Positions 10,738 to 22,090 of a stretch of DNA of 64,000 nucleotides are shown here, one piece after another. Each line of letters begins with the position of its first letter. The stretch's first letter is position 1. Below the pieces are notes generated by a model that saw only the letters and a list, made by a program, of their open reading frames with translations, made no database searches and was not told the DNA's origin. The stretch lies in contig JADANN010000461.1 of assembly GCA_018806985.1 (NCBI GenBank), forward strand, positions 3,805,276-3,869,275. The letters run 5' to 3'. A program made the translations under genes and the position numbers. This DNA is from Angiostrongylus vasorum. Its lineage: Eukaryota; Nematoda; Chromadorea; Rhabditida; Metastrongylidae.

Positions 10738-10777
10738 TCGGCTCTGATGAAGACGAAGACGTCGAAACCTCAGCGGA
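10738..10777 (+). ncRNA. Hammerhead-ribozyme-like motif, mutated helix I and cleavage site
   Basis: TCGGCT, then CTGATGA, A, GACG-AAGA-CGTC, GAAAC, CTC, AGCGGA. Both conserved core blocks are intact. The helix I partner has one mismatch and the GTH triplet is CTC. It is the opposite end of the foldback whose other end is 10399-10438. Confidence 0.55.
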
Positions 10778-10991
10778 TTAAAATTTATTTATCAGCCTGG
10801 TGCAAGCTCAAAAATTTAAACATATATTGATTTGTCTTGCCAAGTTAAAGAAAAGTTAGTTTGTTTATGGAAACAATGAGTGTTCGAAAGAAACCGTTTA
10901 CAATGCGACTATAAACTTGTGTATAAAGTTTAATCTGTGAGCTTATGAACGAGATTGACTGAGTAGATTACGTATCAGTTTGACACTTCCA

Positions 10992-11030
10992 GACTCTGAA
11001 GAATGCGAAACTGTCGAAACGTTAGCTAGC
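10992..11030 (+). ncRNA. Degenerate hammerhead-like motif
   Basis: CTGAAGA (fits CTGANGA), a 13-base spacer whose helix II is largely lost, then GAAACGTTAGC, followed within 20 bases by AATAAA. The order and spacing match the other copies. Confidence 0.4.
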
Positions 11031-11209
11031 AGGTAATAAATTTTGTCATTAACAAACTCAGTTTCTGCTCATCAAGAAAGCAGTGACTGATCAATGCCGA
11101 GGTTAACAGTAAGTCGATCCGGAAATGACTATATGTTAGAGATGAACGTTATATCAAAAGACGGCTGGGTATTGGTAAGAATTGCAAATTTTGGGTACAG
11201 ATTGTTAAC

Positions 11210-11575
11210 TATTTGCGGGATAAATAGGCCATGGGTTCACCACTGATCGGTCCCTAGTGACGCGTGAAGAATTTGACTTTATCAAACGGGTGATTGAATG
11301 CATACAAGGTTGTACGCTTATGCAATGGTGTTGTAACGCATTGATTACAGATACCCTGAAATACACATGGGTTCGATACCGTGCTCCATGCTTACAAAAT
11401 CTTCCATCCTTCAGAGGCTGCAAATTAGTACCAGATCGTTGATGTAATTCCTGATGGCGCTGATAGATAGGAAACTGGCCTAGAGAAAGGCGAAACGAAG
11501 GACGTGCATGTTGTGGTGATGAACGCTTTAGTTCATGCTGTGATGATAAACGCTTCTGTAATCTTTCTAAGAGTT
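11210..11575. repeat. Chimera of SINE-like and PAL-like fragments
   Basis: Contains AATTTGACTTTATCAAACGG and GGTGATTGAATGCAT (SINE-A body on the minus strand), then CTTCCATCCTTCAG with GCAAATTAGTACCAGATC (SINE head in the opposite sense), then GGCGAAACGAAGGACGTGCA (PAL arm). It occupies the place where exons 1-3 of the ASP paralogue would be expected. Confidence 0.5.
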
Positions 11576-11587
11576 GTTCTCTCATGT

Positions 11588-12676
11588 GGATTACAGAAGA
11601 ATGGCAGCACAATCACAGCTGGAAATTTTCCGAATGCCTGTGACATGAGTCTTCTGGTGATAAAGACGGATTATGACGAAAATATTTCTATTGTACTTAA
11701 TATAATTCGTTTCATGTGTTTTTTTTAAGGATTACGAGTGTACATTAGAGGAATCTGCTTCCAACATTTCCCAGATGTGTAACAATGCATGTGAACCTAG
11801 CTTCGCCTGTGTCGGCAGAAACAATGCCAGTTACGATTCATCAAGTGGCAAAACGATTACAGATTTCTCGCTCGAGATAGATAAAGTGAGTGTGAGTGAA
11901 AGCTTTGCTTTGATCTTTACTTTAAGAATGTGGTAATCGAGAAAAAAACTGGAAAAAAATAGCTGTCAAAAGCACTTCTGAACTTACTACGTTTTGAGAC
12001 CATGTGCAGAAAAAATGAGTGGTCGGTCGAATGCGCGAATAGCACAAGCGTGTTAGTTTTGGCCTTTTTTAGATTATTGTTCTGTGGTTTAACACATCAA
12101 CATAGCCCAACCCTCAGGTGAACATCACACTGGCTGAAAAAGATGGCGCAATGATTCCATTCCTTCACGTTGGTTGTGATCTTGCTTTAGAAGCAGACGT
12201 AGGTTAGATGACAACAGATGTCGTCCTCCTCTGCTACGAATGAGAATCGATCTCCTGACACCGAAACAGTGATGAAAATCCTACGTGCCTCATTGTCCGT
12301 AAGTTGGTAAACGGGATTTTATATTAGTTCACCATACTGTCCAGTAGTTTTAAACGAAAGTATTGGTGTGGATACTTGAACAGCAGCTTTTTAGATGGCA
12401 AATGCTAGCACAACAAAGCTAGGGTGCGCCTATAGCGCATGCAGTTCTTCTAATTCCTTACGTTTCGTGCTACTTGTTTGTCAATATGGACAGCCGTAAG
12501 TCATTCAATTTTGCATACCTTTTGACTGAGGTTTATTTCTGTGGAGCTTTAGGCATATTCGTGTCAATGTTTCAACCTACACGCTTGGCCCACCAGCCCA
12601 CCACGCAGCACATGCAATGACAGCTGTGTCTAGAAGAGTCTCTGCAACAGAACTTCAGCCTGAGTTCAAATTTTAG
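11588..12676 (+). pseudogene. ASP/CAP paralogue, 5'-truncated pseudogene
   Basis: Exon-like blocks parallel the ASP gene at 5.3-6.4 kb: 11588-11656 (QKNGSTITAGNFPNACDMSL), 11730-11885 (DYECTLEESASNISQMC), about 12073-12168 (ends GAMIPFLH), 12395-12495 (MANASTTKLGCAYSACSSS) and 12553-12676. Phases agree at every junction. Defects: exons 1-3, including the signal peptide, are missing; there is an in-frame TAG at 12103-12105; and in the last exon the Cys-rich tail is out of frame after GPP, with a TAG also in the alternative frame. It keeps introns at three places where the intact gene has none. Function is presumed lost. Confidence 0.82.
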
Positions 12677-12699
12677 CAAAGACGATTCCTGCTTTTTTT

Positions 12700-13420
12700 C
12701 TAGATAGTTGGATGGCACACGATTTTTTTTGAAAACAGAGGTTCACCTCATAGCAGAGCGCCATCTCCGCAATAGTTTGTCGACATAACTGCATTTAGAG
12801 AAGATATTGTAAAAGGGTTTAAGCGGCGAGATTCGAACCAGATTTCTGTAACTGCGAAAAACAAGTTACTATCGAGATTGGCTTACTTTCTGAGGAATAC
12901 TCAGTGTCCGAGAAAAAACACGAGCAGTTTGATGGTACCTACAAACTGCAATTCTAGCAGTCTTACAAGGTCGAGAGCATGTGAGATTTTGATCGACTTG
13001 GATTCCGATGTCACAAAACCCTTGAGGTCAGTGGATTCTGAATTTCACCTTTTTTTCTCCTTGTAGTGAACAATATATTAAAAATAGATATGAAACACTA
13101 ACTCTTGGTGTTTGATATTTGGAAGGCAATATATAATCAAGAAAATGCTTTGAAGAACGACACACGAGCCGAACCATAGCGAATAAGACATTCGGAATCA
13201 TCGACGCTCCGAAGAATACGAAGAAGACGAAAAATTAGCTGAATAGGAGCTTTGTAACAACCTCGTATTATCTTAATGTAAATGGAAGCAACTCGAGATA
13301 ATGCATAATAATTAGCTCTGAAATGGAGCTACGATGCACTAGGATCCACGAGAAATCTCTAGCAATGAATACTCATAACAACGAAGTATAACCTTAAGCG
13401 AAAAACTAATACTTTACTAG
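12700..13420. other. Uncharacterised stretch
   Basis: No gene recognised. A minus-strand GGTTCGAATC at 12832-12841 resembles a polymerase III B box, but no matching tRNA fold is visible. Confidence 0.3.
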
Positions 13421-13424
13421 GTTT

Positions 13425-13790
13425 ATTTTTGTTTTGCATAACCCGTCTTTCACATCTGCTGTGCGGATGCCAGCACTTCTCGCACTCGATTCGTTTCTTC
13501 GCATTAATCATCCACGAAGGTCTTCGAACTTTTACCTGTGGCTATGGCTACTGCTTAAGGATTTCTACTTTATCTTTGATGTCATGGAATGCTGATCGAG
13601 TCGGTTCTTTCTGGAGTTCCGAGATAGCCGGGCTGGATTGTTCCCTACTGGACTGCAGAGAGTGATTTTTCCCCAACAACTTCGGTACCAAATTTCCGAC
13701 CCAGGTGGATGAGTGTCTTGGTTAGCCCGGAGCGAGATCGAACCAGCACTGACTTGTGATGATCGATATCACTGCTACTGTAGTATCCGC
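13425..13790 (-). mobile_element. SINE-B copy, nearly full length
   Basis: On the minus strand it begins with a tRNA-like head containing TGGTTCGATCTCGC and has TTCGGTACCAAATTTCCGAC in the plus sense. It then switches to the B-type 3' half: GAGATAGCCGGGCTGG, TCATGGAATGCTGATCG and CCACGAAGGTCTTCGAAC, ending in GATGCCAGCACTTCTCGCAC. The 78-residue plus frame here is a SINE frame, not a gene. Confidence 0.7.
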
Positions 13791-13799
13791 CTCAATATT

Positions 13800-14140
13800 A
13801 AAGTCCTCCAGACCAGCACTTGGTAAGAAACGTTTTATAGCTGCACTTATTTCGCGGAAATGAAGGGCAAGATAAACGGAACCTTGTTCTAGCTGGATTC
13901 ATCGCTTCGGTAAGGGCTGTCTCCTTTAGATCTGTTTCTGGCAGCTACAGTTTCGTAGCAATTGGAAATGGCTATCTGTTACGCCGACTTCAGGGATTTT
14001 TCCTTCTGCTCTTTGTATACAAAGAAATACAGAATTTGCCGTAGTGGTAGAGACGGTGACTACACGAGTCGGGGTTATAGTGATCATTTGTAAAACGAAG
14101 CAGAGACGGAAAGATCGGCGGAACCGGTAGCCCACTCTAC
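13800..14140 (-). mobile_element. Penelope-like element fragment (linker between RT and GIY-YIG)
   Basis: AGCTACAGTTTCGTAGCAATTGG and GAAATGGCTATCTG recur at 18055 and 33370. This block lies between RT and GIY-YIG in the longer copies. Frames are broken, and it abuts an oppositely oriented PLE tail. Confidence 0.55.
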
Positions 14141-14224
14141 GTCCATATTAAAAGCACACCATATCGGTAAACTTAAACTAAATATTCCACTAGGCCCACA
14201 CAGTGCACGTGGACATAGCGGAGA

Positions 14225-14430
14225 AGATTTCAAAATAAAAGTCGCTCTCCTCGCGCAGCAATCCGAAACATTAGCACATAGCTTTTGAAGCATTTTGGAT
14301 AAACCACAAAAATCCAGAAATGAACAACAAGGAAGTGTACGTTATGACCAAGCGTAACGTTGCGCCGTCCGTACCTGTTGTTTTGACGTGAGCCAGGCAT
14401 ATTCCTCAACTGTCTAAGACTCTGTGCAGC
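14225..14430 (+). mobile_element. Penelope-like element C-terminal fragment
   Basis: GAAGCATTTTGGATAAACC, CCAGAAATGAACAAC and CAGGCATATTCCTCAACTG parallel the PLE tails at 10.2 and 32.8 kb, in plus orientation. Heavily mutated. Confidence 0.5.
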
Positions 14431-14559
14431 TGGTTTCCAAATATAGCAGCACGACTTATAAAGGACCAAGGTTTATTACGCGAATGGAAATTTATGCTTT
14501 AAGCTTTATTCGGCAAAAGAATCAAAGTGTTTTGCCTATAATATGACAAGAGACTTCAC

Positions 14560-14990
14560 TCGAGCTGGAGGCCACACGCTCTCTTATCTTCAGAAGGAAA
14601 AAAAACTCCCGACGAGTAGAGGACGTCGGACACGGCTATCCTGTATAAGAAGAGTGACCGCAAAGATCTTTGCAACCATCATCCATTAAGTCATTCTAAA
14701 AGCTGTTAAGGAAGATTGTCATTTTCCGCCTATAGCAGATCTTGAATGAAGCACAACCAGTTGAGAAAGTAATAATACGACAGGGATTCCCCCTGCATGG
14801 ACTACATCCGAACTGTATTCGAGTTCGTTGAAGCTTGTCGGGAACAGCACCTTACGCTAGCCCTGACTTTCGTCGACTATGAAAAGACGTCTGGCAGTGT
14901 CAAATCGAATACAGTCTCATGAGCTCTCGCTGACCAAGAGATGAAGCAGTCCTGCTCTACCTGCCTTGTTATCTGGAATGGAGCATAAAA
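14560..14990 (+). mobile_element. RTE-clade LINE fragment, reverse transcriptase region
   Basis: Frames in plus orientation give pieces resembling RT motifs: CGACAGGGATTCCCC (FRQGF-like), then LTFVDYEKT followed by GSVKSNTVS. This corresponds to the FVDYEETFDSVETN block at 57.8 kb. Stops and frameshifts break it throughout. Confidence 0.65.
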
Positions 14991-15439
14991 TTACAGCTTT
15001 GCATGGACGAATTAAGAAACCAGTAAGAGAAGGTAATCACGATTTTGGATACTACTCCTCCGATTTTGATTATGCTTTCATTGTGCACTTAATAGTGTTT
15101 ACTTGTAAGTGTTCGGAGGCACTTTTGGGCGTGGTAATTGTTTCATTTACGTCAAATCTACAAAAGGTGGAAAGCCAAGTTACTGGGAAAAACAGAGCAA
15201 TTTCCTCTAACATTTATCTCTGAAATAATTAACAGCGCAAGAGTATATTAAAGCTCTATGAGCTAGCCAAGCAAGGTGTACGTCGGTCCCTCTTTCTCCA
15301 AAAAGAAGGGACATCTTCTCACGAAGTTTTCATGCTCATCAAGTTAGCAAAGACCAATGGCAAATTGTTCGCAAAGATAGGCCTCAAATCAATGCTCTCC
15401 TAAATGAGAATAAGAAGGACCCTTTTAACACCCTCCTTA

Positions 15440-15900
15440 TTTCAAACGAAATAAACAACGCTATAAAAAGGTGCCCAAGACAGTGGTCTGGAGAGTTAAT
15501 AGCAGTTGTTGAGCTTTCACCAAGATCTTTACGTTTTCAATTAGATCGGAACCGCCTGTGCGACCGTCTGTGTGAAACAGAAGAATGAGTGATTTGGCAG
15601 GATAGAGAAGGAGATCGCATAAGGTCAAATAAAATATACCTGATTTCTTCGTGAGGCATGCGGATAATGCCTACCTTGGCGAAACGGTAAGACCACTTGT
15701 GTAGGCTTAAATGAGAAACTAGGTGAGAAGTTGAAAACACGAGAAAGTATTCGACTAGGTACACATAACGCACAAAGGTACAATGGTATTGATCTTGAAG
15801 TGGCAGTCACCATCCTTCAGATGGAATCAAAAATATCAACACACAAACTTTAGAAGCATTTTAGACAAACTTCGAAAATTCAAAAAAGTAGTAGAAAGGA
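15440..15900 (+). mobile_element. Penelope-like element, pre-GIY-YIG and GIY-YIG fragment
   Basis: From 15513 the frame reads VELSPRSLRFQLDRNRLCDR, matching the SNLRRQLVRNRLYDRLC segment of the 33 kb copy. A broken IYLISS and CAAAGGTACAATGG block follow, in the position of GIY-YIG. Internal stops show it is inactive. Confidence 0.6.
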
Positions 15901-15904
15901 CCCT

Positions 15905-16222
15905 CCCAATGGTTTAGCGCCTCATCGTGACTAGGAGGTGTTCCTGGGTGTCGGACTGCGATGTACAGCGGGGGGATTCATACCCTGGCAGGGGTCTCCC
16001 AAGCTGAGAATCAAAGTCGCATGGTGGCAAATCTCCCTCCCATCCACAAGGGCTGCGACTGCCGGTGGTGATGGAGATCTGGGGCAGACGTTGGCCAGGC
16101 GGACCTCGGAATTCCAATGAAACCACAATGGTTTAACCAGCAATTCTCCGAAAAATGGTGATTATGCTGGAGCCCTCACAACTATTTAGGACGGGCCATT
16201 TAAGTATCAAGTATCAAGTAAG
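15905..16222 (+). mobile_element. SINE-C copy 1
   Basis: Head CCTCATCGTGACTAGGAGGTG and GTGTCGGACTGCGATGTACA, then AAGTCGCATGGTGGCAAATC and TCCACAAGGGCTGCGACTG. It ends in TTATGCTGGAGCCCTCACAAC followed by three TATCAAG-like units. About 100 internal bases present in the 60.4 kb copy are missing. The 3' end resembles that of the RTE LINE at 56.7 kb. Overlapping ORFs on both strands are repeat frames. Confidence 0.8.
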
Positions 16223-16224
16223 TA

Positions 16225-17595
16225 ATCCCACTAGGATAAAGCTTTTGTTAGTGCGAATGTTAGCCATGGAACAGCGAGATATCAAGTACTCAACGGTACT
16301 TTTCGTAAAAGTAGAAGGGATAATTTTTTAGAACAAAAATCAGATTCCACTGATTTGTTAAGCTTTCTTTCTCGCGTTTTATTCTTGGAGCGGACGAGGT
16401 TACAGAATGTAAATGATCTGCGGATAATTGAAAATGAACCGACAAGAACTCATGAAAACACTGCTACGATAAACATTTTTTTCTTAAGTGGATAACCATA
16501 TGATGGTAAACGTTTATCCTGCTGTGGTTTACAGTGGACTCAAACCCTTTTTTTTTGCATTTTTTGTAAAGTGTAAGCGACTTTGGATGACGTTTCTCAT
16601 GGAGAGATGAAAAATCGGAAATTGAATGAAGAACCTAAGGATTTCTTCCCAGACACTCGATTTCGTTTTCGAAGCGTATCTTGTTAAATTGCTTGCCCAT
16701 GCAGTGAAATCCATAATTTTCTACAATAGCATTAACGGAACGGGTTTGCTACAGCTTCCTTGAACCGGTCGACAGTTCTGGCTTCTACAGGTTATTTAAA
16801 AACATGATGCCCCAAAAAATCATGACGACAGGCTTTCGATGTACGTTTTAATAACGTTTGTCTCCTAAATTTTCTCTTCCTTAATGAATCTTTCCCTCTG
16901 AGATTTTAAGACGATTGAATGCAAGCCAACATGGTTCATTCCCGCTTGACAAATAAGTGGTTGAACAACAAGTAAGCTAGTCCTACTCACCTCCTTTATA
17001 GAAGACTCTAACGCTTAACTGAGATTCGATGTTAACGTGGTTTCTTGTATGTTCAGAGGTGGATTTTCAACCCCATGTACACATATAAATATCAATGCCA
17101 AAACGCACGAATGAATTTTTTGCCTGTAAAAAATCACATAGAAATTGTCAGTTCGATAAAGAACTGCAGTTGAGTGACTTGGAGCTACACGAGATGCGGC
17201 ATCCGATCCTCGCCAGAAGGTCGGCTTCATGTTCGTCCTTTGGAGTTTAACATTTCTTCACAGATGAGCCTAATAAGCCTCTAACTTGAATAAAAAGAGT
17301 AGGAATTAAGCATTTCATATCTTTCGAAATAATATGATGGTATCCGTTTTCCTTCAACAAGACAATCACTAGTTATCTCCCGATCACGGCATAAGGGCAT
17401 GGGAGCCGAGTGCTCACGACAGAGGCTGGCGAGCAGCATGTATGTTATGTACAAAAGTTCGAACAAACACAAACACTCAGCGGTCAACATCAAATTGAAA
17501 AAGATGGTTACGTAAGTTTTCAATTTAACTGAAGAGCCGGTTTTCATTAAAGCTTAGTAAAAAATAATCAGAAAGCTTTACAAGATTCAGCTGAC
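16225..17595. other. Uncharacterised stretch
   Basis: AT-rich, with only short frames (16529-16714, 17015-17230 and 17281-17547, all minus) that show no domain or consistent splicing. No repeat family recognised. Confidence 0.35.
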
Positions 17596-17597
17596 AC

Positions 17598-17805
17598 CAG
17601 GTTAGTGCAAAAAATTTTATTGGGCTGATCCGAGACGACGCTCTACGGGTGGTCGTCATTGCGATGTAGTCGTTCGTTGTCGCACGGAGTCCAATTCAAT
17701 GAAGTGGAGTGCCTATCGAACGACTAATCTCACCCCAAGAAGGTAGGATAAAACTATTGTTGAAGTTTATTGTTAGGAAATTCGCTATTGGTTTTGCACA
17801 AACCT
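17598..17805. repeat. Possible mariner-type MITE
   Basis: GGTTAGTGCAAAA at 17600-17612 faces its near inverted copy TTTTGCACAAACC at 17792-17804 (12 of 13 positions). Mariner elements commonly have GGTTGGTGCAAAA-like ends. The roughly 205-bp size and lack of an ORF fit a non-autonomous copy. Confidence 0.45.
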
Positions 17806-17999
17806 TTTGTTTAGTGATGTTGATTGCCTTCCAGTGCCTATCCATCCGAACAAATTTACCTTCAGGCAGAACCGACTAGCAAAAATACATGCATCCATAG
17901 AACGTCCAGCTGCCTTTTTTAGATCTCTACTTATCATAATGGTTTCAAATTTTGTCTAAGCAAAATGAAGTTTGTGTAGCTCAGGGAGATATCACAATA

Positions 18000-19150
18000 A
18001 TGTTCGGCTTCTGGTGCCTGGTTTTTCCTCTATGCTCTATGGCAATGCCGAGAAGCTGCAGTTTCGTAGCCACTCGAAATGGCTATTTGGCCAACCAGTT
18101 TCGGGGTTCTTCCTTCTGCTCTCTACCTGTGCACACTCTGGTGGAGGTTCGATGCATATTCCTTATAAGAGTCCTTTTTGGTGTGCGAAGCGTGAGAGGA
18201 GAGGTAATGAATCACTATGTTTTTAGCTCTCGGGTTTCGGTACCATTTTTGTAATGTAGCTGTTTTCGGGCAGGTTAATATTTCGCGGGCCATCTGAAGA
18301 TCGAGCAGCTTAGGCACGCCTTTAGAAGGATCATGAGCTGTTGAATCAAGAAAATGCATATTTGTTACTCCTTTGCGTTGCTCAAGAAGCTCGCGGATGG
18401 CTTGCATTGCGGGATCATTCGACACAGAACTGTAAAAGGCAGTAACGCGAAGGACTACACAGACGATCTGGGAACCAGGTTATCGTATATGTATATGGGC
18501 TGGTATGTGCTTAATCAACTGGGTAAGAATTTGATTTATAAACCAAGCTATTCTATCAGTAGGCCCGTCTACACAACTGATGATGGGTGTAACCTTGAAG
18601 GTTGAGGAGTCGGGGAGTCGGTAAACGCCAGAACATCAAAGGATACTAACTTGTGAGCTTTGATAAGTAAGTATGAGACGGGCATGTTGGCACTTCGATC
18701 TTAAAATGCGAAATGTCTGGTGGTTTCAAACATGTAGCGCTTGCCACTTTCACTTTTCGATATTCACCTTTCAATTCCTTTTCGGTTGATGAGCGATAAA
18801 GCGAAGCGTCTCAAGATGTTTTTCAGTTATCTTGACATCTTACTGGAGTTGTCACTAACTGGTAGTCTAATGGTTTTTGATTTTATTAGTTCTCGAACCT
18901 GTCGCAAATCGCGTTGTTGCCTTGTTGTAAGCTTGGAGCTAATCTTCCTCACACGATAGTGGTTAAGGACTTTGACAATTTCGTTCGAAAATTGCTATCT
19001 ACTTCGTCCTTAGAGTCTCGCTGTCTAAAGAAAGATGGAGAGAAAAGAAGTGGTGGCAGTGCCCCTAGTTCTCGTTGTTCCTTTCTATTTCGTGTTTCAA
19101 TTCTAGCATTGCTGCGGAGTCAATCTTGAAGCACGTGCAGACTGCATGCG
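18000..19150 (-). mobile_element. Penelope-like element, RT N-terminal part with internal deletion
   Basis: Read from 19150 down: ISSKLTTRQQRDLRQVREL (N-terminal region), PVSYLLIKAHKL near 18680, and a broken TAFYSSVSNDPAMQAIREL near 18430 (the RT block where PLEs read YTNVSND). It then jumps directly to QKWYRNPRAKNIVIHYLSSH (18240-18180), the post-RT linker also seen at 33.55 kb. Central RT motifs including the catalytic Asp pair are absent. No intact frame remains. Confidence 0.7.
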
Positions 19151-20355
19151 ATCCTACGCAAGGTTTCTTAAGAAATGGCTTGCGCGGATTGCGCTGGTGA
19201 GAAACTTGTGTCTAATTCTGATTGCGAGTGCGCGTCTCAGGAAGAGTCATGCCTCCTAACACGATAATCCTTGAGTTTGCTGGCACGTTATAGGCCACGT
19301 TTTGACTGCTAGCTCTTTCATAAACGCTTCTACTTTGTATAATTTAGGCCGGTTTCTGCAAATAGTTTAGTACATTTAGAAATTTTCTTCTTGAGGCTAC
19401 TGTAGCATTTGACCCAATAGAATAGCAAATCAAAATTGACCCATCCATTATTCTCCTTCAAAAGGGAATCTACAAAATACTGTACACATAAATATTCCTT
19501 CGCCTTTCACATCTTCAGTTACGCGTATATGTTGTATTGCTTGCATCAAAGAGAGCCACAAAGTGGTCACGTTTCGTTACCCAGTACTTGTTGGTTGTCC
19601 TTTGGCAGGCCACTTACGTCGAAGGAAAACAGTGCATTATCAGTCAGTGCTAGTAAGTAGAAAGTCGGTTTTGCCAATTGCTACATGAAGCATGAATTTA
19701 GTCCATGGAGCAAAATCCATATCAGAATCTCTTGTGGTCGTAGGTTGGAACCTCTTCCAAGTTTTTTAATAAGTGCGTTACGATGACATTTGCGAAAACC
19801 TGTAGGGTTCACTGAACCCACCCATTCTGACCAGTATAACCTAACACGAAATCTTGTCTGAGCTTATGTTCTTTCAAGGTTATGTTACCATAGGAGTTTC
19901 GTGTGAAAAGAATGTCGTTCGTAGTTAACAGCTGGTGAAGAATTGGCCGTAGTGTTTCATGCTGTTTGACTTTGCTGGTGATCATGTTTTGCAGTTATGA
20001 CCGGATCTTATGCAGCTCGTATTAACTGCTAACAGCTAGGTCGATGTGGAATTTAGTTATCATCAACTTGTAGTGGTGCAAATGCGACTTGAACATCCCG
20101 AACATCCATAATGAGGAACTGTGCATCTCCTATTTTGGAAGCGACTAGCAAGCTAGGTCTGAGCATAGCGAATCTTCATGGACGAACCACCCAAGCTATC
20201 CACTGAAGCATCACTTTCAACAGTAACAAAAATAATGAGCTTTAAACAAAAAGAGGTTGGCATCGGCTTGTAAAATTGTGCGTGGGAAAGAGACAAATAG
20301 CGGTTTTAAAAAGACTTTGAGAATAGTAGTAATTTGAAAATTTTATTATTGTTCA
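19150..20355. other. Uncharacterised stretch
   Basis: May include the 5' part of the adjacent minus-strand PLE, but I can identify no motif. No splice-consistent gene seen. Confidence 0.3.
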
Positions 20356-20359
20356 TACG

Positions 20360-20620
20360 TTTCTATCAGGAAGCCTAGCTAAGAGTAAACCAATACCAGG
20401 ATGCACCACCGTCCTGGTATCAAAGTCGCATAGTAGTAAATCTTCATCTGATCCATAAGGGCTGCGACTGCCTATGGTGGTGGAGACCGGGGCAGACGTT
20501 GGCCTGGCTGAGCTCGTGATTCCAACGAAACCACAATGTCTTAACCAGCAAATCTTCGAAAAGTGGAGGCCTACACAACCAGTGGGGATGGACTATTCAA
20601 GTATCAAGTATCAAGTATAA
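20360..20620 (+). mobile_element. SINE-C copy 2, 5'-truncated
   Basis: Starts at TCAGGAAGCCTAGCTAAGAG and runs through AAGTCGCATAGTAGTAAATC and GCAGACGTTGGCCTGGC to three TATCAAG units at 20599-20618. 5' truncation is typical of LINE-mobilised elements. Confidence 0.78.
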
Positions 20621-20979
20621 TTGTTCATTATAGATTGATGTCAGTTCAAATGAAGTGTCAAGCTAATTTTACCTGTCCCGATTTCAAAATTAGGGACAGA
20701 TGACAAGTTGCATATTCGAACTATTGTACATATGGCTGGCAACGCACCAGTATTCCCGACTCAGAAACAAGGACCAGTCCCAGCGCCTCCAGATGACTTT
20801 AACAGAAATGCCACCAATCGAATTGCATCAGCCGTAACTCAATCACTCCATTTGCGTGCTAGGAAAGTGCAGACCGGGAAATTCAATGAACAATAACAGA
20901 CTATTCGTGCTATATCTTCACTACCAGTAGCACAAGTTGTGCATGAGAGCGAATTGATGTGTCATATTCCAGTCTTAGT

Positions 20980-22090
20980 ACCCTTCTATTATGCTATTAC
21001 ACTTTTAGTGATGGCAGAAAGGCACAAAATCTTTTCCCCCACCCCACTGCTTCACTCGTCGCTGTTTCGAGTTCTTTTGTAATTCTCGTTTCTGCCCAGA
21101 TTACTCATCATTTTTTAATAATTTAGTTACTTTCACTATACATTAGAGAAACGATGCGAATATCAGGCAGGTTTTGAAGGATCTCATGGCTCCTCATTCT
21201 TAAGAGGTTCCCACGACAGCATCTCCGATTTCCCTAGCTTTAGTTTACACACGGCCCAGCCATGGCAACGGGGCTCGAATTTCTAAGATTTCTTCTTTAG
21301 AAATGGCCCACTCACACTTACGACGAAGCCTCTTTGGTTTTCTTTTCTTCACATCACTCCGATGACCATAACTGGGCTAGAACAAGACCGCTCTATCAAT
21401 CAGGGCTATAAACATAATGTTTCCAAACACAAGGGTTTCTGAATCATAACGAAGAAAACTGAGGCTTCTTATTTGGGATACACGAATGATTATTTAAGCC
21501 GAGTGCACGATTTTCTCCTGGTTACCGAATGTTTTGAAACAGTTCTTAGAAAGAAACCCACTTACTCGTTGAATGTTTTTCTCTTTTCACGCCGGAATTT
21601 TCTATGGCGGCTGTGCTTTCTAGACACTTCATTCATGAAATCCGATTTCCACGTTGTAGATATATTACATCGGTAAGAAAAATTCCATTAAATAGAAAAA
21701 GTTCGGGAAAATTCCGATGTCTCTATCGATTTATTTCCTTCTAAATTCTGTTTCCTTCCAAAACGTTCACTACTTCGGTGGAGAAGTTCGCACTTGTGAA
21801 ACTCTGGTTAGGAGGCGGGGTTTCTTCATTCGAGATAGTGACATTTATGGCGGCAATTTTATTGTCGCAAGTGTATTCACAACTACTTCGTTGTCAAGAA
21901 GTGTGAAAATGTCACTGGTGACGATGTCCTGCTCCACAAGTGCAATAGTCATGACGTCATTTTTTTGGTGGCGGTATCATATAGACTTGGTTTATTCTTC
22001 TCATTTCCTCACCATGTAGCACTCTATGCCGGCTTGTTTCTTCCCAGGCCATTCATGGCATTTGTTTGAATTTCGTCCGTAAGATCATCG
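20980..22090. repeat. Diverged dispersed repeat E, copy 1
   Basis: Shares ordered blocks with 50170-51250: TTCTTAAGAGGTTCCCACG with TTCTTAAGATGTCCTCACG, CAGCATCTCCGATTTCC with TAGCATCTCCGAATTTCC, TTCATGAAATCCGATTTCC with TTCGTGAAATCCGGTTTTT, and a CGCCATTCAT/GGCCATTCAT block. No protein domain recognised on either strand. Confidence 0.5.

Larger units (their letters stand above)
10393..10785. repeat. Foldback made of two inverted hammerhead-bearing arms
   Basis: The left arm (about 10395-10540) is approximately the reverse complement of the right arm (about 10630-10783), around an 88-base loop. Matching blocks include GTCGATGGTC, GATGTGGCGCC, ATCTTCCTCAGTGGAGCATC and CGAATGAGG. Each arm carries a hammerhead-like core at its outer end. 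The arm sequence recurs as direct repeats at 46.1-46.5 kb, so it is a mobile-element unit (probably a PLE pLTR or retrozyme) inserted head to head. Confidence 0.75.

Noticed and set aside
12832..12843. tRNA gene suggested by a perfect GGTTCGAATC on the minus strand
   Set aside because: No cloverleaf, A box or acceptor stem could be built around it; probably a SINE remnant. The same holds for 40796-40805.
13429..13665. Plus ORF of 78 codons
   Set aside because: It is the inverse of a SINE-B copy.
15914..16143. Proline-rich ORFs on both strands
   Set aside because: Frames of SINE-C; equivalents occur at 34.9, 54.9 and 60.6 kb.
18741..18959. 72-codon plus ORF with hydrophobic start, considered as a secreted protein
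   Set aside because: The opposite strand reads as the Penelope-like N-terminal region, so the plus frame is a shadow.
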